A stretch of 64,000 bases of DNA from Myxococcales bacterium (GTDB lineage Bacteria; Myxococcota_A; Bradymonadia; UBA7976; UBA1532). The stretch is taken from positions 1 to 64,000 of the forward strand of contig PCCS01000023.1 in NCBI GenBank assembly GCA_002731825.1, given 5' to 3'. Below, piece after piece: positions 10,701-18,128 of the stretch (the first letter of the stretch is position 1; each line of letters opens with the position of its first letter). A model generated the notes under the pieces. That model saw only the letters and a list, made by a program, of their open reading frames with translations, did no database searches and was not told the DNA's origin. The translations under genes and the position numbers were made by a program.

Positions 10701-10975
10701 AAGACCTGACATCTGGTAACAACTTGCTCTATAAACTCTCACCGGCTCAAAACTGGACGGATGTAGGTGGCGACTCAAGGTCAGGTATCTACTATTGGTA
10801 TCCACGCCATTCCAATAATAATTACCTGACGCTGTTTCACGTCAGTAATTACAACTACATCGATGGTCGAGCAGGTACGGATTACCATTATTCCAATTAC
10901 TACGGAGTGGGCGTTCCAGGTGGCAATAACAGTTGGCACCATGGCTCACGTCTGTGGGTGAGACCGATTCAGTAA
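4730..10975 (+). CDS. Giant secreted fibre-like protein: N-terminal fibre domain + collagen-like GXY + 34-aa DGxDSSxF repeats + six fibrinogen-like (GGGWT) domains
   Basis: Signal peptide MFTRSQIAVITCVLSLVGGLTVAQA; GPSGRDGDQGAAGPPGPQGPQGPQGPAGQVGAEGQQ; repeated VRTAQQVLQ..DADLLDGIDSSEF; six YCDMxTxGGGWT blocks. Confidence 0.9.
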   Translation: MFTRSQIAVITCVLSLVGGLTVAQALPNRFHQEGYVIDVNGAPIEGDFAIRVRIYSSVEGNNLLFEEVHPRVTFTRGIYSISIGSEVQLPAGLFERDALFYGVAIDDQPELRPLVEILKVPAAFIADNAINVTGDITPSSVAIDGVGVVIDAQGNWVGNPAGLRGPSGRDGDQGAAGPPGPQGPQGPQGPAGQVGAEGQQGSADTPEQVRAKLRQVDGTGSEIDADLLDGIDSSEFVRTAQQVLQLLLTVDGEGSRINADYFDGIDSNKFVRTADQVLTLLLRVDGIDSLLDADFLDGLSSEEFWKRTDEVDAATLGGQPLDVFVRTPAHVLERLLRVDGTGSGIDADRLDGFDSSEFVRTAAQILELIKTVDGSNSGLDADRIDGIDSSQFVRTAQQVLDRLKTIDGQGSGVDADRIDGIDSSAFLRGDGDVVINGNLTVRGDTSFGGATDIHNVTTEGMGPCNEETRGRVYFNIEQQRFKGCNGTEWVNMSRGVAGGDGGPADKELIEVDGARQWSDNTFAASCREYLQDEAYIGGGDGRYRLSNDGGQPYVVYCDMTTNGGGWTVVGHYRSGTAGSPPGHDNRDYSLFMRARLNAPFGLGEHYANPNSDGTWTDWRVLNNIGWPAEFAVVIDQGNEFQTGWENYGRKVIYRVKNRNQMPNYGTTQNIAANDNLMFKFHPAENWTDVGDGSRSGTYYWFPRNPQDQYLGMFHVSNYRYIGDGQAASNYEYGTYFGVGVPGGNDTWQHNSRLLIREMVDPPADDQTRLETDDDGVRSWSDGTTAKTCQDYRNPPEEFYQGNIDSGKYEIATTSGPITVFCDMETDGGGWTMLGHYRQPTTENAPPGLQNRDYAYFMKARSNESFGRSTYLADPDSPGAWTDWRSLENAGWPIEFAVVLDQGAQYSSGWEDYNAKAIYQVKHRNVMPNYGTTQNIAAGDNVLYKFSPSGGWTDIHNNSKSGHYYWYPRAANNDYLTLFHVSNYRFLDGRADTNYQYANYYGRGVPGGDNSWRHGSRMLFRSLGEPPEEGQVRLTPGDDGALSWSDGSVPNSCKGYLDAPENAYLGDRLSGKYRIRNSIGEQTVYCDMDTDGGGWTMLGHYRHPGRDNAPGDIASRDYSYFMKAREDRTFGRQEYLANPNSDGAWTDFRPLKDMGFPVEFAIVLNETGFYSPSWENYNRKVVYRVKNRNVMPNYGTQQNLAAGDNLLYKLNTGDNWVDVGSNSKSGHYYWYPRNQGNAYLTLFHVSNYSYIDGRAATDYHYSNYYGTGVPGGNNSWHYGSRMLVRELGDGPAEDQERIVAGDDGARRWADGDLRRSCKEYLNDVPEGAYTGDLLSGMYRLNTPAGEINTYCDMDTDGGGWTMVGHYRHPGRSNAPADINSRDYAYFMKARTDEAYGRPEYYGDPNSEGAWTDWRLLSGMSWPLEFAVILDQGRAYQTNWEDYNAKAIYRVKNRNIMPNYGTQQNLTSGDNLLYKLSPNNNWTDVGGNSKSGHYYWYPRHSNNNYLTLFHVSNYNYIDGRAGTDYHYSNYYGVGIPGGNNSWHHGSRMLVRESAPLPDPDRLRIVADQNDVRSWSNGQVRRTCKEYLQQVPNGGDETTLLSGRYYIETPSGRIPVYCDMATDGGGWTMLGHYRHPGRSNAPADVNSRDYAYFMKARSNQTYGRPQYIANPDSEGAWTDFRVLEHISWPIEMAIVLDQGRSFLTNWEDHSAKAIYRVKHRNIMPNYGTQQNLTASDNLLYKLSPNNNWTDVGGNSKSGHYYWYPRHSNNNYLTLFHVSNYNYIDGRAGTDYHYSNYYGVGIPGGDNSWHHGSRILMREIEPLPAADVLRIIDGENGAKRWSDERLSASCLEYRASRNGAYEPSIVSGLYRLDTAQGEIDAYCDMETDGGGWTLVGHYRHPGRSNAPADVNSRDYAYFMKARNNETYGRPEYIGNPDSDGAWTDWRHLAGMNFPIEFAVVLDQGQSALIPWDTWNAKAIYRVANRNIMPNYGTEQDLTSGNNLLYKLSPAQNWTDVGGDSRSGIYYWYPRHSNNNYLTLFHVSNYNYIDGRAGTDYHYSNYYGVGVPGGNNSWHHGSRLWVRPIQ
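5222..5329 (+). repeat. Collagen-like segment, 12 uninterrupted G-X-Y triplets
   Basis: In-frame translation GPS GRD GDQ GAA GPP GPQ GPQ GPQ GPA GQV GAE GQQ. Confidence 0.95.
5342..6022 (+). repeat. About six tandem ~34-aa (102 bp) tail-fibre-like repeats ([Q/D]QVLxxLxxVDGxxSxxDADxxDGIDSSxFVRTA)
   Basis: Recurring DADxLDGIDSSEFVRTA units in the translation; the third unit carries a ~20-aa variant insertion (DEVDAATLGGQPLDVF). Confidence 0.85.
6242..10975 (+). repeat. Six tandem fibrinogen-like domains, ~264 aa / ~792 bp period
   Basis: GGGWT cores near 6415, 7207, 7999, 8791, 9587 and 10381. Each unit has SC..Y ... YCDM ... NRDYxYFMKAR ... NRNxMPNYGT ... YYWYPR ... FHVSNYxYIDGRA. Confidence 0.92.
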
Positions 10976-11054
10976 AAAGTTTAATTAAATTAGGTCTCTA
11001 AATCCTGAGGCATTCATTGAAAGACGACATTCAGTCGTATTCCTGGAGGGTAAG

Positions 11055-14000
11055 GTGCGCAGTTACATGCAGTTTCGCTTAAATCGAAGCGGTCATAATC
11101 CGTTCAAACACCTGGTTCTACCTATTCTTTTCGCTGTACTTGCCTTAACGGGGTGCGCCTCAGATGACGGGTCCGGCGGACGGATGGGTCAAGCGGATTC
11201 AGGCAGCAATTTGGACGACGGAGGCGTGTCTAGCGATGCCTCGACTGTAATGGACAGCGGTCTGCTTGTGGACGCTACACGGGACGCCAGTCTCCGTGAC
11301 ACATCTGTACAAGATACCAGCGTAGACGCACAAATCCCCATGGACATGGGTCAAGAAGACGATATGTGGATCGAACCCGACACTGGGACCGCAGACGCGG
11401 CCTGTAATTGCGTTGGGAACCAAATTTGCGACCGCGGCACCTGCCTTGAGCCGGATGTTTGCGAAGCACATCGTGACTGTCTCGGTGCGAGACTTTGCGA
11501 AAATGGAATGTGTCGAGATGCATGCCTAGACAATAACGACTGTCCGGATGGAGAGACCTGCGATTTGGTCACGCAAACGTGTACGGACTCGGGTCCATGT
11601 ATGAGCGATGACCAGTGCGGTGGCAATATCTGTGTTGACGGCCAATGCAACCCGCGCTGCCGAGTGGATGATAATTGTCCGGGCCTGCAAGTCTGTGAAC
11701 TCAACAGTGGGCGGTGTCTCGAACCGGCCAATTGCGTGGCGGACCAAGACTGTAACGAAGGCCGTCGATGCGTTGACCGTGCCTGCGTGGACCCCTGTAT
11801 TGAGAGCGCACAGTGTGCGGGTGCACAACGGTGTAATGACGGCATCTGTGCGGAGCCCAATATTTGCACAGACAATACCGATTGCTTGGGAGACCGAGTC
11901 TGTGTTGGACAAGCCGGTATGGCCGCTTGCCAGGATCCATGCAGCGTTGTCCCCTGCATGGGTGGCTTGACCTGCGACCGAATTACCGGCCAATGCCAAG
12001 AGGCAAGCCCTTGCGCCGATGCAGACGGCTGCTTTGCCAATCGAGTCTGTACTGATGGTGCATGTAATGACCCGTGCTTGGAGCCCGCAGATTGCCCCGG
12101 TGCGCAGGATTGTATCGACGGTCAATGTACGGAGCCTGATTTCTGCAATGGGGCATTCGATTGCAATCCTGGGCGGGTCTGCGTTGAAGGTCAGTGCCAA
12201 GACAATTGTGAGCGAGTCCCCTGTGATGGCGCATTACTGTGCCAACGGGAGACGGGGGAATGCGTCGAAGCATCGCCCTGCAACGACAATAGCGGCTGCT
12301 TCGAAGACCGTGTGTGCGAAGCCAACGTCTGCAGCGATCCGTGCCTGGAGCCTGCGGATTGTCCGGGCGGAATGAGTTGCGTCAATGGGCGCTGTGAAGA
12401 ACCTGAGTTCTGTCGTGGCGCATTCGATTGTTTTGTCGGTCGGCGATGCATCGATGGCAGCTGCCGGAATGAGTGTGTCGATGGTGGCTGCTTAGGGACT
12501 CGTATTTGTGATCAGACAAATCTATGCGTCGAGGGACCAACCTGCGCCGGTGACCGGGACTGCGATGATGATCGCCTTTGTGACGTCCAAGCTGAGCGCT
12601 GCACGGAACCATGTATGGTCGATGTCCAATGTCCTGCCAATTTGGAATGTGGCCCTGATGGGCTGTGTCGCGAGCCACGCTATTGTGCCCCGGGTGATGA
12701 ATGCCTCGACGGGCAAGAATGCCTTTTCGCCCATTGCTACACTGTGGATTGTCGGCAGGATATAGACTGCGGCGGTGATCTCTTCTGCGTCGGATTTACA
12801 TGCCTCGCTGACCGACCAGGTGAATGTAACTGTCCTGAGGATTGGGCCTGTGACGACGGCCATTGCGTCCAACCCGCACCATGCGCGCAGGCACAAGGCA
12901 ATGCAGGTGAACAAGGGTGTCCCCAAGGCTTGCGATGCGCGCAAGACGGTCGCTGTGTCGACTGCACGGCGGACGCAGATTGTGAACGTGGAGTCTGCGA
13001 TGGCGCGCGTTGTGTAAACCCAGAGCCATGTGATATCGCTGATGATTGCCTGGAGGGTCATCAATGCAATGGCGGAGTGTGTTCTCTGCCGAGAGATCAT
13101 TGCGACGAAGACACGTTGAACAACGGTGACTTCGGATTTGCCGCCAACTTAGTTTACGGAACAATCCCAGACCTGATGGCCTGCGAAGGGCGAGCGGATT
13201 GGTACCGAGTCAATGACAACGTCGGCGCTCGGATCACAGTCCGGTATGATTCGGCCACAACAGCATTAGATGTCCGCGCCTACACCCGCGAGCAGCTGGG
13301 ACGAGACGCTGCCGATGTCGGCGAGGCCATTGGCAACGAAAATTGGATCAATGTAGGCCGCGGAATTTACTACATCCGAGTCACTGCCCTCGAAGGAGGT
13401 AGCGGTGTCTACAGCATCACCACCGAAGGTAATGTAAGCTGTCTAGACGACCAGTTTGAGAGGCCATGGCGAAACGACATTCCAGGCAATGCAAGAGACA
13501 TTGATGCGGGCGAAATTGCGGCCAATCTCTGTGACAACGACGTCGACCACTATCAATACCTCGGTAATGACGGCACCGTTGAAATCAGCGTTGAGGGCAA
13601 TGTATTCGGTACATTTAACGGCGAACCACTCCCTCAAACAGCCTTTGGTCCAGGCATCATCCGAATCGACGGTGAGGGTGCCTATACTTTGAGTATTGCA
13701 CCAGATGATAGGCCCGAAGCGCGCTGTGCACGCGCCCAAGTGGTTCAAATAAATTCGACATTCAATGGCTCCGCTGACCGACCCATCAACACATTTTCAG
13801 CAGACTGCCATCTCCAAGACGGTACTGATGCTGTATTTGCCTTTGACCCACCGGGAGCGGGTACGGTAACGGCCCGATTGGAAAACCTCGATCCCGACGC
13901 TCGGTTACGGGTCATGAACGACTGTACACAAGAGCCAATCGCCTGTGGTGACAACTTCGGACGCGTGACCGCTGCGGTTGGTGCAGGCCGCCACTACCTG

Positions 14001-16229
14001 ATTGTAGACGGAAATTACCGCGGCGATATTACGCTGACGTTCGATGGTGAAAACCCCGTATGCCAGGCTGCACCAGACTTGGCTGCCGGCAACCCCGTAC
14101 AGGTCGAGCTAAATCAACGGAACCCGGATGTCGATGGTGGCTGTTTGAATGAAGCGGCTGGTCAAGCCATCTATCGGTTCTCAGTGCAACAAGACTCCAT
14201 GGTCAGTCTTGATATCGACAGTGCTGACCAGAATGCCATCGCAAGTATTCGAACGGTCTGCAGTGACGCCGCTGGCGAATTGAGATGCCAAGCCAATAAT
14301 GGCAATACACGCACACGCTTCATGCCCGCCGGCGATTACTATGCTGTCATCAACAGCGATTCGCCCGTCACAGCACAGCTGACAATCGAACCGGGTGGCC
14401 AACCTGGGCCTCCATCACCAGCAGATGCCTGCGGAGCGGCACCAGAGTATGATCTGGCCGGTGGACCGACCAATGGTGCTGTCCTCGAAGATGACTTTGA
14501 TTCATTCAACCCTGACTGCCGAGGCGGCAGTAACCCTGACCGAGTCTATCGCATTAGCATCGTGGAGCCGACGACACTCATCGGCCGGCTGTCGATACCC
14601 AACCCAACAACGGCAATCATGGTCTACGGTGCCTGTAATCAAAATCCCATCAATTGTGGTGAAGGTGGACCGAACTTACGCCAAGACTTGGACCCGGGTG
14701 ACTATTATGTCGTCATCGATGGGCCCAATGACGGGGAGATGGAGCTCATTTTGGACCCACCTCCCGGAGAAGGTGGCGGTGCGACACCAGCAGAGGCCTG
14801 CGAGCGAGCGCCTGAGCTCACACATGGTGTCCCATCAGCAGCAGAAAGCATCGGTCGCTCCGATAATTTCAGCCCAGACTGTGCGCCACCCGGCAGCATA
14901 GATCGTGCATTCCGGATCAATTTGGATCGCCGGGCGACCATCAATGCACGCCTGGAACAACCCCAACCTGGCACAAGTCTGTTGCTCTATCGTGATTGCG
15001 AAGGCGAGGTTGTGGCATGTGGAGATGAGGACGGTGCGTTGAGTCAGAGAGTTCCCGCGGGAGAGTACTTCATTATCATCGATGGATTTAACGAGGGCGA
15101 TCTCTTAGTCGAACTCGACCCTCCACCAGGCGCACCGGTCATCGAGACACCAGCAGAGGCCTGTCAGCAGGCCCCAGTTTTGCCAACCGGTGCCAGCAAC
15201 ATCAATGTGGGCGGTGGGGCTGATAACCTATTTGTCGGCGCGTGCGGATTAGGTGATACGCCAGAACAAGCCTATAGAATCGATATTGCGGACCCCGCAA
15301 CGCTGAGAGTGACTTTGACGGAGCCTGCGGCCGCGGCACAACCGGTTCTCTATCAAGATTGCTCGCAAGCCGCCGTGGCTTGTCCGTCAAATGATGGGAT
15401 CATGGAGCATGATGTAGACCCCGGAACCTATTACGTCGTGATTGAAGGTCAATATGGTGGCGGAGTTGATGTTGCATTAGCCGAGCGAGCCGAAGCATGC
15501 GCCGATGCTACCCCGATCGCTGATGGGCAGAATGTCGAAAGCCCACTCAATCTCACACCGCCACCTTACGGTGGAAACTGTCTGGGTGTAGGGAATCAGC
15601 AAGCACTGCATCGATTCGAGCTGGCAGAGGCATCACGGGTCAGAGTTACGACCAGTGCAGCCAACCCTGTTGCCTTGTCATTGCGAACAAATTGCGACGA
15701 CGGCAACAGTGAGTTGAGCTGTCAATCGGGTGCTCAGCCAACCCTAGAGGCCGATCTTGATGCCGGTGTCCATTTCGTCATCGTCGAGAGCGATGGTGAC
15801 GTGGAGTTAAGACTCGAAGTCAACCCCGATGACAACGCCGGGCCCCGCTTAGACGATACCTGTGAGCCTGCGGAAGAGGGCGAGATCATCCTTCGCGGCA
15901 CTCAAGTTCAATTACAAGACACCACGGCGACCGCAACAGATGCATCCAATGCAGCAACCTGTGACAATGGGGCCGGCCCTGGCGGAAAAGACCGGGTCTT
16001 TTTGTTTGGCCTCGCCGAGCGAGCCCAAGTCACAGCGTCTGTTCAGGGGGCCGAATTTACCCCCGTAATCAAGTTGCTTGATGGCGGGTGCTTTGGCCAG
16101 GAGAGCTGCAGCCCCATCGATGATGCCAACATTACGAGAGAGCTTGAAGCCGGTCAACATGCCATTATCATCGATTCAACCGGCGCGCTTGAAGATGGGG
16201 CATTTACCCTCACAATCTCGGTTGATTAG
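11055..16229 (+). CDS. Large lipoprotein: ~25 Cys-rich (CxxDxDCxxGxxCxxGxC, Dickkopf-like) modules followed by PPC-like beta domains
   Basis: GTG start after GGAGGG; lipobox LALTGCAS; dense Cys modules to ~residue 680; then repeated DRVYRISI..ARL....DPGDYYVVIDG units. Confidence 0.85.
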   Translation: MRSYMQFRLNRSGHNPFKHLVLPILFAVLALTGCASDDGSGGRMGQADSGSNLDDGGVSSDASTVMDSGLLVDATRDASLRDTSVQDTSVDAQIPMDMGQEDDMWIEPDTGTADAACNCVGNQICDRGTCLEPDVCEAHRDCLGARLCENGMCRDACLDNNDCPDGETCDLVTQTCTDSGPCMSDDQCGGNICVDGQCNPRCRVDDNCPGLQVCELNSGRCLEPANCVADQDCNEGRRCVDRACVDPCIESAQCAGAQRCNDGICAEPNICTDNTDCLGDRVCVGQAGMAACQDPCSVVPCMGGLTCDRITGQCQEASPCADADGCFANRVCTDGACNDPCLEPADCPGAQDCIDGQCTEPDFCNGAFDCNPGRVCVEGQCQDNCERVPCDGALLCQRETGECVEASPCNDNSGCFEDRVCEANVCSDPCLEPADCPGGMSCVNGRCEEPEFCRGAFDCFVGRRCIDGSCRNECVDGGCLGTRICDQTNLCVEGPTCAGDRDCDDDRLCDVQAERCTEPCMVDVQCPANLECGPDGLCREPRYCAPGDECLDGQECLFAHCYTVDCRQDIDCGGDLFCVGFTCLADRPGECNCPEDWACDDGHCVQPAPCAQAQGNAGEQGCPQGLRCAQDGRCVDCTADADCERGVCDGARCVNPEPCDIADDCLEGHQCNGGVCSLPRDHCDEDTLNNGDFGFAANLVYGTIPDLMACEGRADWYRVNDNVGARITVRYDSATTALDVRAYTREQLGRDAADVGEAIGNENWINVGRGIYYIRVTALEGGSGVYSITTEGNVSCLDDQFERPWRNDIPGNARDIDAGEIAANLCDNDVDHYQYLGNDGTVEISVEGNVFGTFNGEPLPQTAFGPGIIRIDGEGAYTLSIAPDDRPEARCARAQVVQINSTFNGSADRPINTFSADCHLQDGTDAVFAFDPPGAGTVTARLENLDPDARLRVMNDCTQEPIACGDNFGRVTAAVGAGRHYLIVDGNYRGDITLTFDGENPVCQAAPDLAAGNPVQVELNQRNPDVDGGCLNEAAGQAIYRFSVQQDSMVSLDIDSADQNAIASIRTVCSDAAGELRCQANNGNTRTRFMPAGDYYAVINSDSPVTAQLTIEPGGQPGPPSPADACGAAPEYDLAGGPTNGAVLEDDFDSFNPDCRGGSNPDRVYRISIVEPTTLIGRLSIPNPTTAIMVYGACNQNPINCGEGGPNLRQDLDPGDYYVVIDGPNDGEMELILDPPPGEGGGATPAEACERAPELTHGVPSAAESIGRSDNFSPDCAPPGSIDRAFRINLDRRATINARLEQPQPGTSLLLYRDCEGEVVACGDEDGALSQRVPAGEYFIIIDGFNEGDLLVELDPPPGAPVIETPAEACQQAPVLPTGASNINVGGGADNLFVGACGLGDTPEQAYRIDIADPATLRVTLTEPAAAAQPVLYQDCSQAAVACPSNDGIMEHDVDPGTYYVVIEGQYGGGVDVALAERAEACADATPIADGQNVESPLNLTPPPYGGNCLGVGNQQALHRFELAEASRVRVTTSAANPVALSLRTNCDDGNSELSCQSGAQPTLEADLDAGVHFVIVESDGDVELRLEVNPDDNAGPRLDDTCEPAEEGEIILRGTQVQLQDTTATATDASNAATCDNGAGPGGKDRVFLFGLAERAQVTASVQGAEFTPVIKLLDGGCFGQESCSPIDDANITRELEAGQHAIIIDSTGALEDGAFTLTISVD
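11940..12473 (+). repeat. Higher-order tandem duplication: two 267-bp (89-aa) four-module Cys-rich super-repeats
   Basis: CSVVPCMGGLTCDRITGQCQEASPC...FCNGAFDCNPGRVCVEGQCQDN vs CERVPCDGALLCQRETGECVEASPC...FCRGAFDCFVGRRCIDGSCRNE. Exact 267-bp spacing; a degenerate third copy begins at 12474. Confidence 0.9.
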
Positions 16230-16237
16230 GTGAAAGA

Positions 16238-17359
16238 GTGGAGACTTTAAAGCAAATGAGGCTAGAACATTACTGCCTGTTATTCGTCGTCGCTACCGGG
16301 TTGTACAGCTGCCAAAAACGGACGCCTAAGGTCTGTTCAACCAATCAAGATTGTGCAGCCGGGTTGACGTGTTATCACTCAAGCTGCATGGACCCGTGTG
16401 CGACCCAAAGTGCCTGTGAGCGAGACGGGAAATGTACGACCAAAGCAGGCAAGTGTGTCGTCGCCTCCAATACGGATTGCGAACGATCAGAACTGTGCAA
16501 TGGAGCGATTGGGTTTTGCCACGCAGTTGATGGTCGATGCGCACCGAAGACCGATGCAGATTGTAAGGCCAGCAAAGGGTGCCGAATTCTTGGCCAGTGC
16601 AGCGTATCTGATTTGGCATGTGTTGCCCAAAATGAGCAAGATTGTATCGACTCCGCTTCATGTGGAGATGCCAAGCTATCTGCATCAAACCGACTGTGCA
16701 TGCTGTCGGACCCCCTCAAGCGATGCGTGAGCTGCGAAGAGACAGACGCGTGTCTCAAAGACGGTCTGTGTGGCGTGCAGCTCAGAGGCAGCATAGCCAA
16801 GTGCGTGAGCTGTGACGTATCCGATGTTTGCCTTGGCGGCTACTGCAGACTCAAGAACGGGCGTTGTACCAACGATCTCGGTCGGCCGTATGCAGGGCAG
16901 CGTTCTTTAGCGGACGTTCGCGACCCACGAAAATTGAATGACCGAAGCCGGAAGACACTCGATGAAGTCCGAGGACCGAGCGAGCCGGTCAAGCCAAGGC
17001 CCGAGGGCCATTCAATACCTCAAAACTCATTGATGCCACCGGGGACAGCCACCGTTGATACCTCACTGAACAAAGTCGAATCTGACCGGGAACATGCTCG
17101 AAATATCCCGACTGCCCATGCCCATGCTGAAGGCCAGAAAACGCCAGATGGCTTTTGGAGCCATGGTGGAAAACCGGGTACCGGTGCTAAACAAGCCGAT
17201 TCGAAAAAGAGCCAACCTCTCGATGAGCCCATTATGAAGGATGGAAGAGCGGACGCCATGAGTTTTGGGGAGAGCGCGGGTGGCACAAAGCAACCTGCTC
17301 AAAAGAGCGGTCCGGCGAATGGCGATAAGTTAATGCCACCTGGAACCGAAGCCTACTAG
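16238..17359 (+). CDS. Cys-rich lipoprotein with low-complexity C-terminal tail
   Basis: Lipobox TGLYSCQK; CSTNQDCAAGLTC..C modules; begins 8 nt after the upstream stop (operon-like). GTG at 16238 or ATG at 16256 are both possible starts. Confidence 0.7.
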   Translation: METLKQMRLEHYCLLFVVATGLYSCQKRTPKVCSTNQDCAAGLTCYHSSCMDPCATQSACERDGKCTTKAGKCVVASNTDCERSELCNGAIGFCHAVDGRCAPKTDADCKASKGCRILGQCSVSDLACVAQNEQDCIDSASCGDAKLSASNRLCMLSDPLKRCVSCEETDACLKDGLCGVQLRGSIAKCVSCDVSDVCLGGYCRLKNGRCTNDLGRPYAGQRSLADVRDPRKLNDRSRKTLDEVRGPSEPVKPRPEGHSIPQNSLMPPGTATVDTSLNKVESDREHARNIPTAHAHAEGQKTPDGFWSHGGKPGTGAKQADSKKSQPLDEPIMKDGRADAMSFGESAGGTKQPAQKSGPANGDKLMPPGTEAY

Positions 17360-17399
17360 GTGAAAACGGGATGGGTGTAAATCATCTGTGGGGAACGGG

Positions 17400-18080
17400 T
17401 CAGACCGTCGCGTCAACTAAGACAGGCTGAGTGAGCACAAAATACACCACCAAATAATGCAGGACGGCGGCCACGATCACGAGAAAATGAAAGATTTCAT
17501 GGTAGCCGAAATAGCGCGGGTACGGATTAGGCCAGCGCTTCGCGTAGATGATCGCACCCACCGTATAGGGTATGCCGCCCGCACACATCAACCAGAACAC
17601 AGCGGCCCCATATTGCGCCCACAGGGCAGGTAGGACCATGACAGCGCCCCATCCCAATACGACATACGGGGTCGCCGTGACATAACGGGGCCAATTCTGA
17701 CCAAGAAGCGTGAACGCAATTCCAATTCCAGCCGCTGTCCAAACCGTCGGTAGAAGCCCCACCCAGATGGAGTCCGCCAGGCTGATACATATGGGCGTGT
17801 ACGTGCCCGCAATGAAAATATAGATCATCGACCGATCGACCCGACGCAGCAAAGCACGAGGGCGTGGACGCCACATGGGGACGTGATAAACAGCGCTGAC
17901 AGCGAAAAGCGAGATGAGACATGACCCATAAATTGAGGCGGCAAAAGCCCCGTCTTCTGTCAGGGCCCCTCTCATCAGCAAGACCGCGGCAGGAATGGCC
18001 ATTAAGGCAGCAAGCAGATGGGATATCCCCCGGCCTTTTGGCTTTGGCCCTTTTTCGCTTGTCTTAGTCTCGATGGACAA
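17400..18080 (-). CDS. Hemolysin III / PAQR family membrane protein
   Basis: SAVYHVPMWRPRPRALLRRVDRSMIYIFIAGTYTPICI and YFGYHEIFHFLVIVAAVLHY, both typical PAQR motifs. Confidence 0.93.
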   Translation of the reverse strand: MSIETKTSEKGPKPKGRGISHLLAALMAIPAAVLLMRGALTEDGAFAASIYGSCLISLFAVSAVYHVPMWRPRPRALLRRVDRSMIYIFIAGTYTPICISLADSIWVGLLPTVWTAAGIGIAFTLLGQNWPRYVTATPYVVLGWGAVMVLPALWAQYGAAVFWLMCAGGIPYTVGAIIYAKRWPNPYPRYFGYHEIFHFLVIVAAVLHYLVVYFVLTQPVLVDATV

Positions 18081-18128
18081 AAATCAACTCTTGGGTCAGA
18101 TTCGGGACCCATACACAAAGACGCTAGG

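Noticed and set aside
11351-12200. Antisense/alternate-frame ORFs in the Cys-rich array (229, 224, 192, 120 aa)
   Set aside because: By-products of periodic Cys codons; the sense frame has a lipobox and clear modules.
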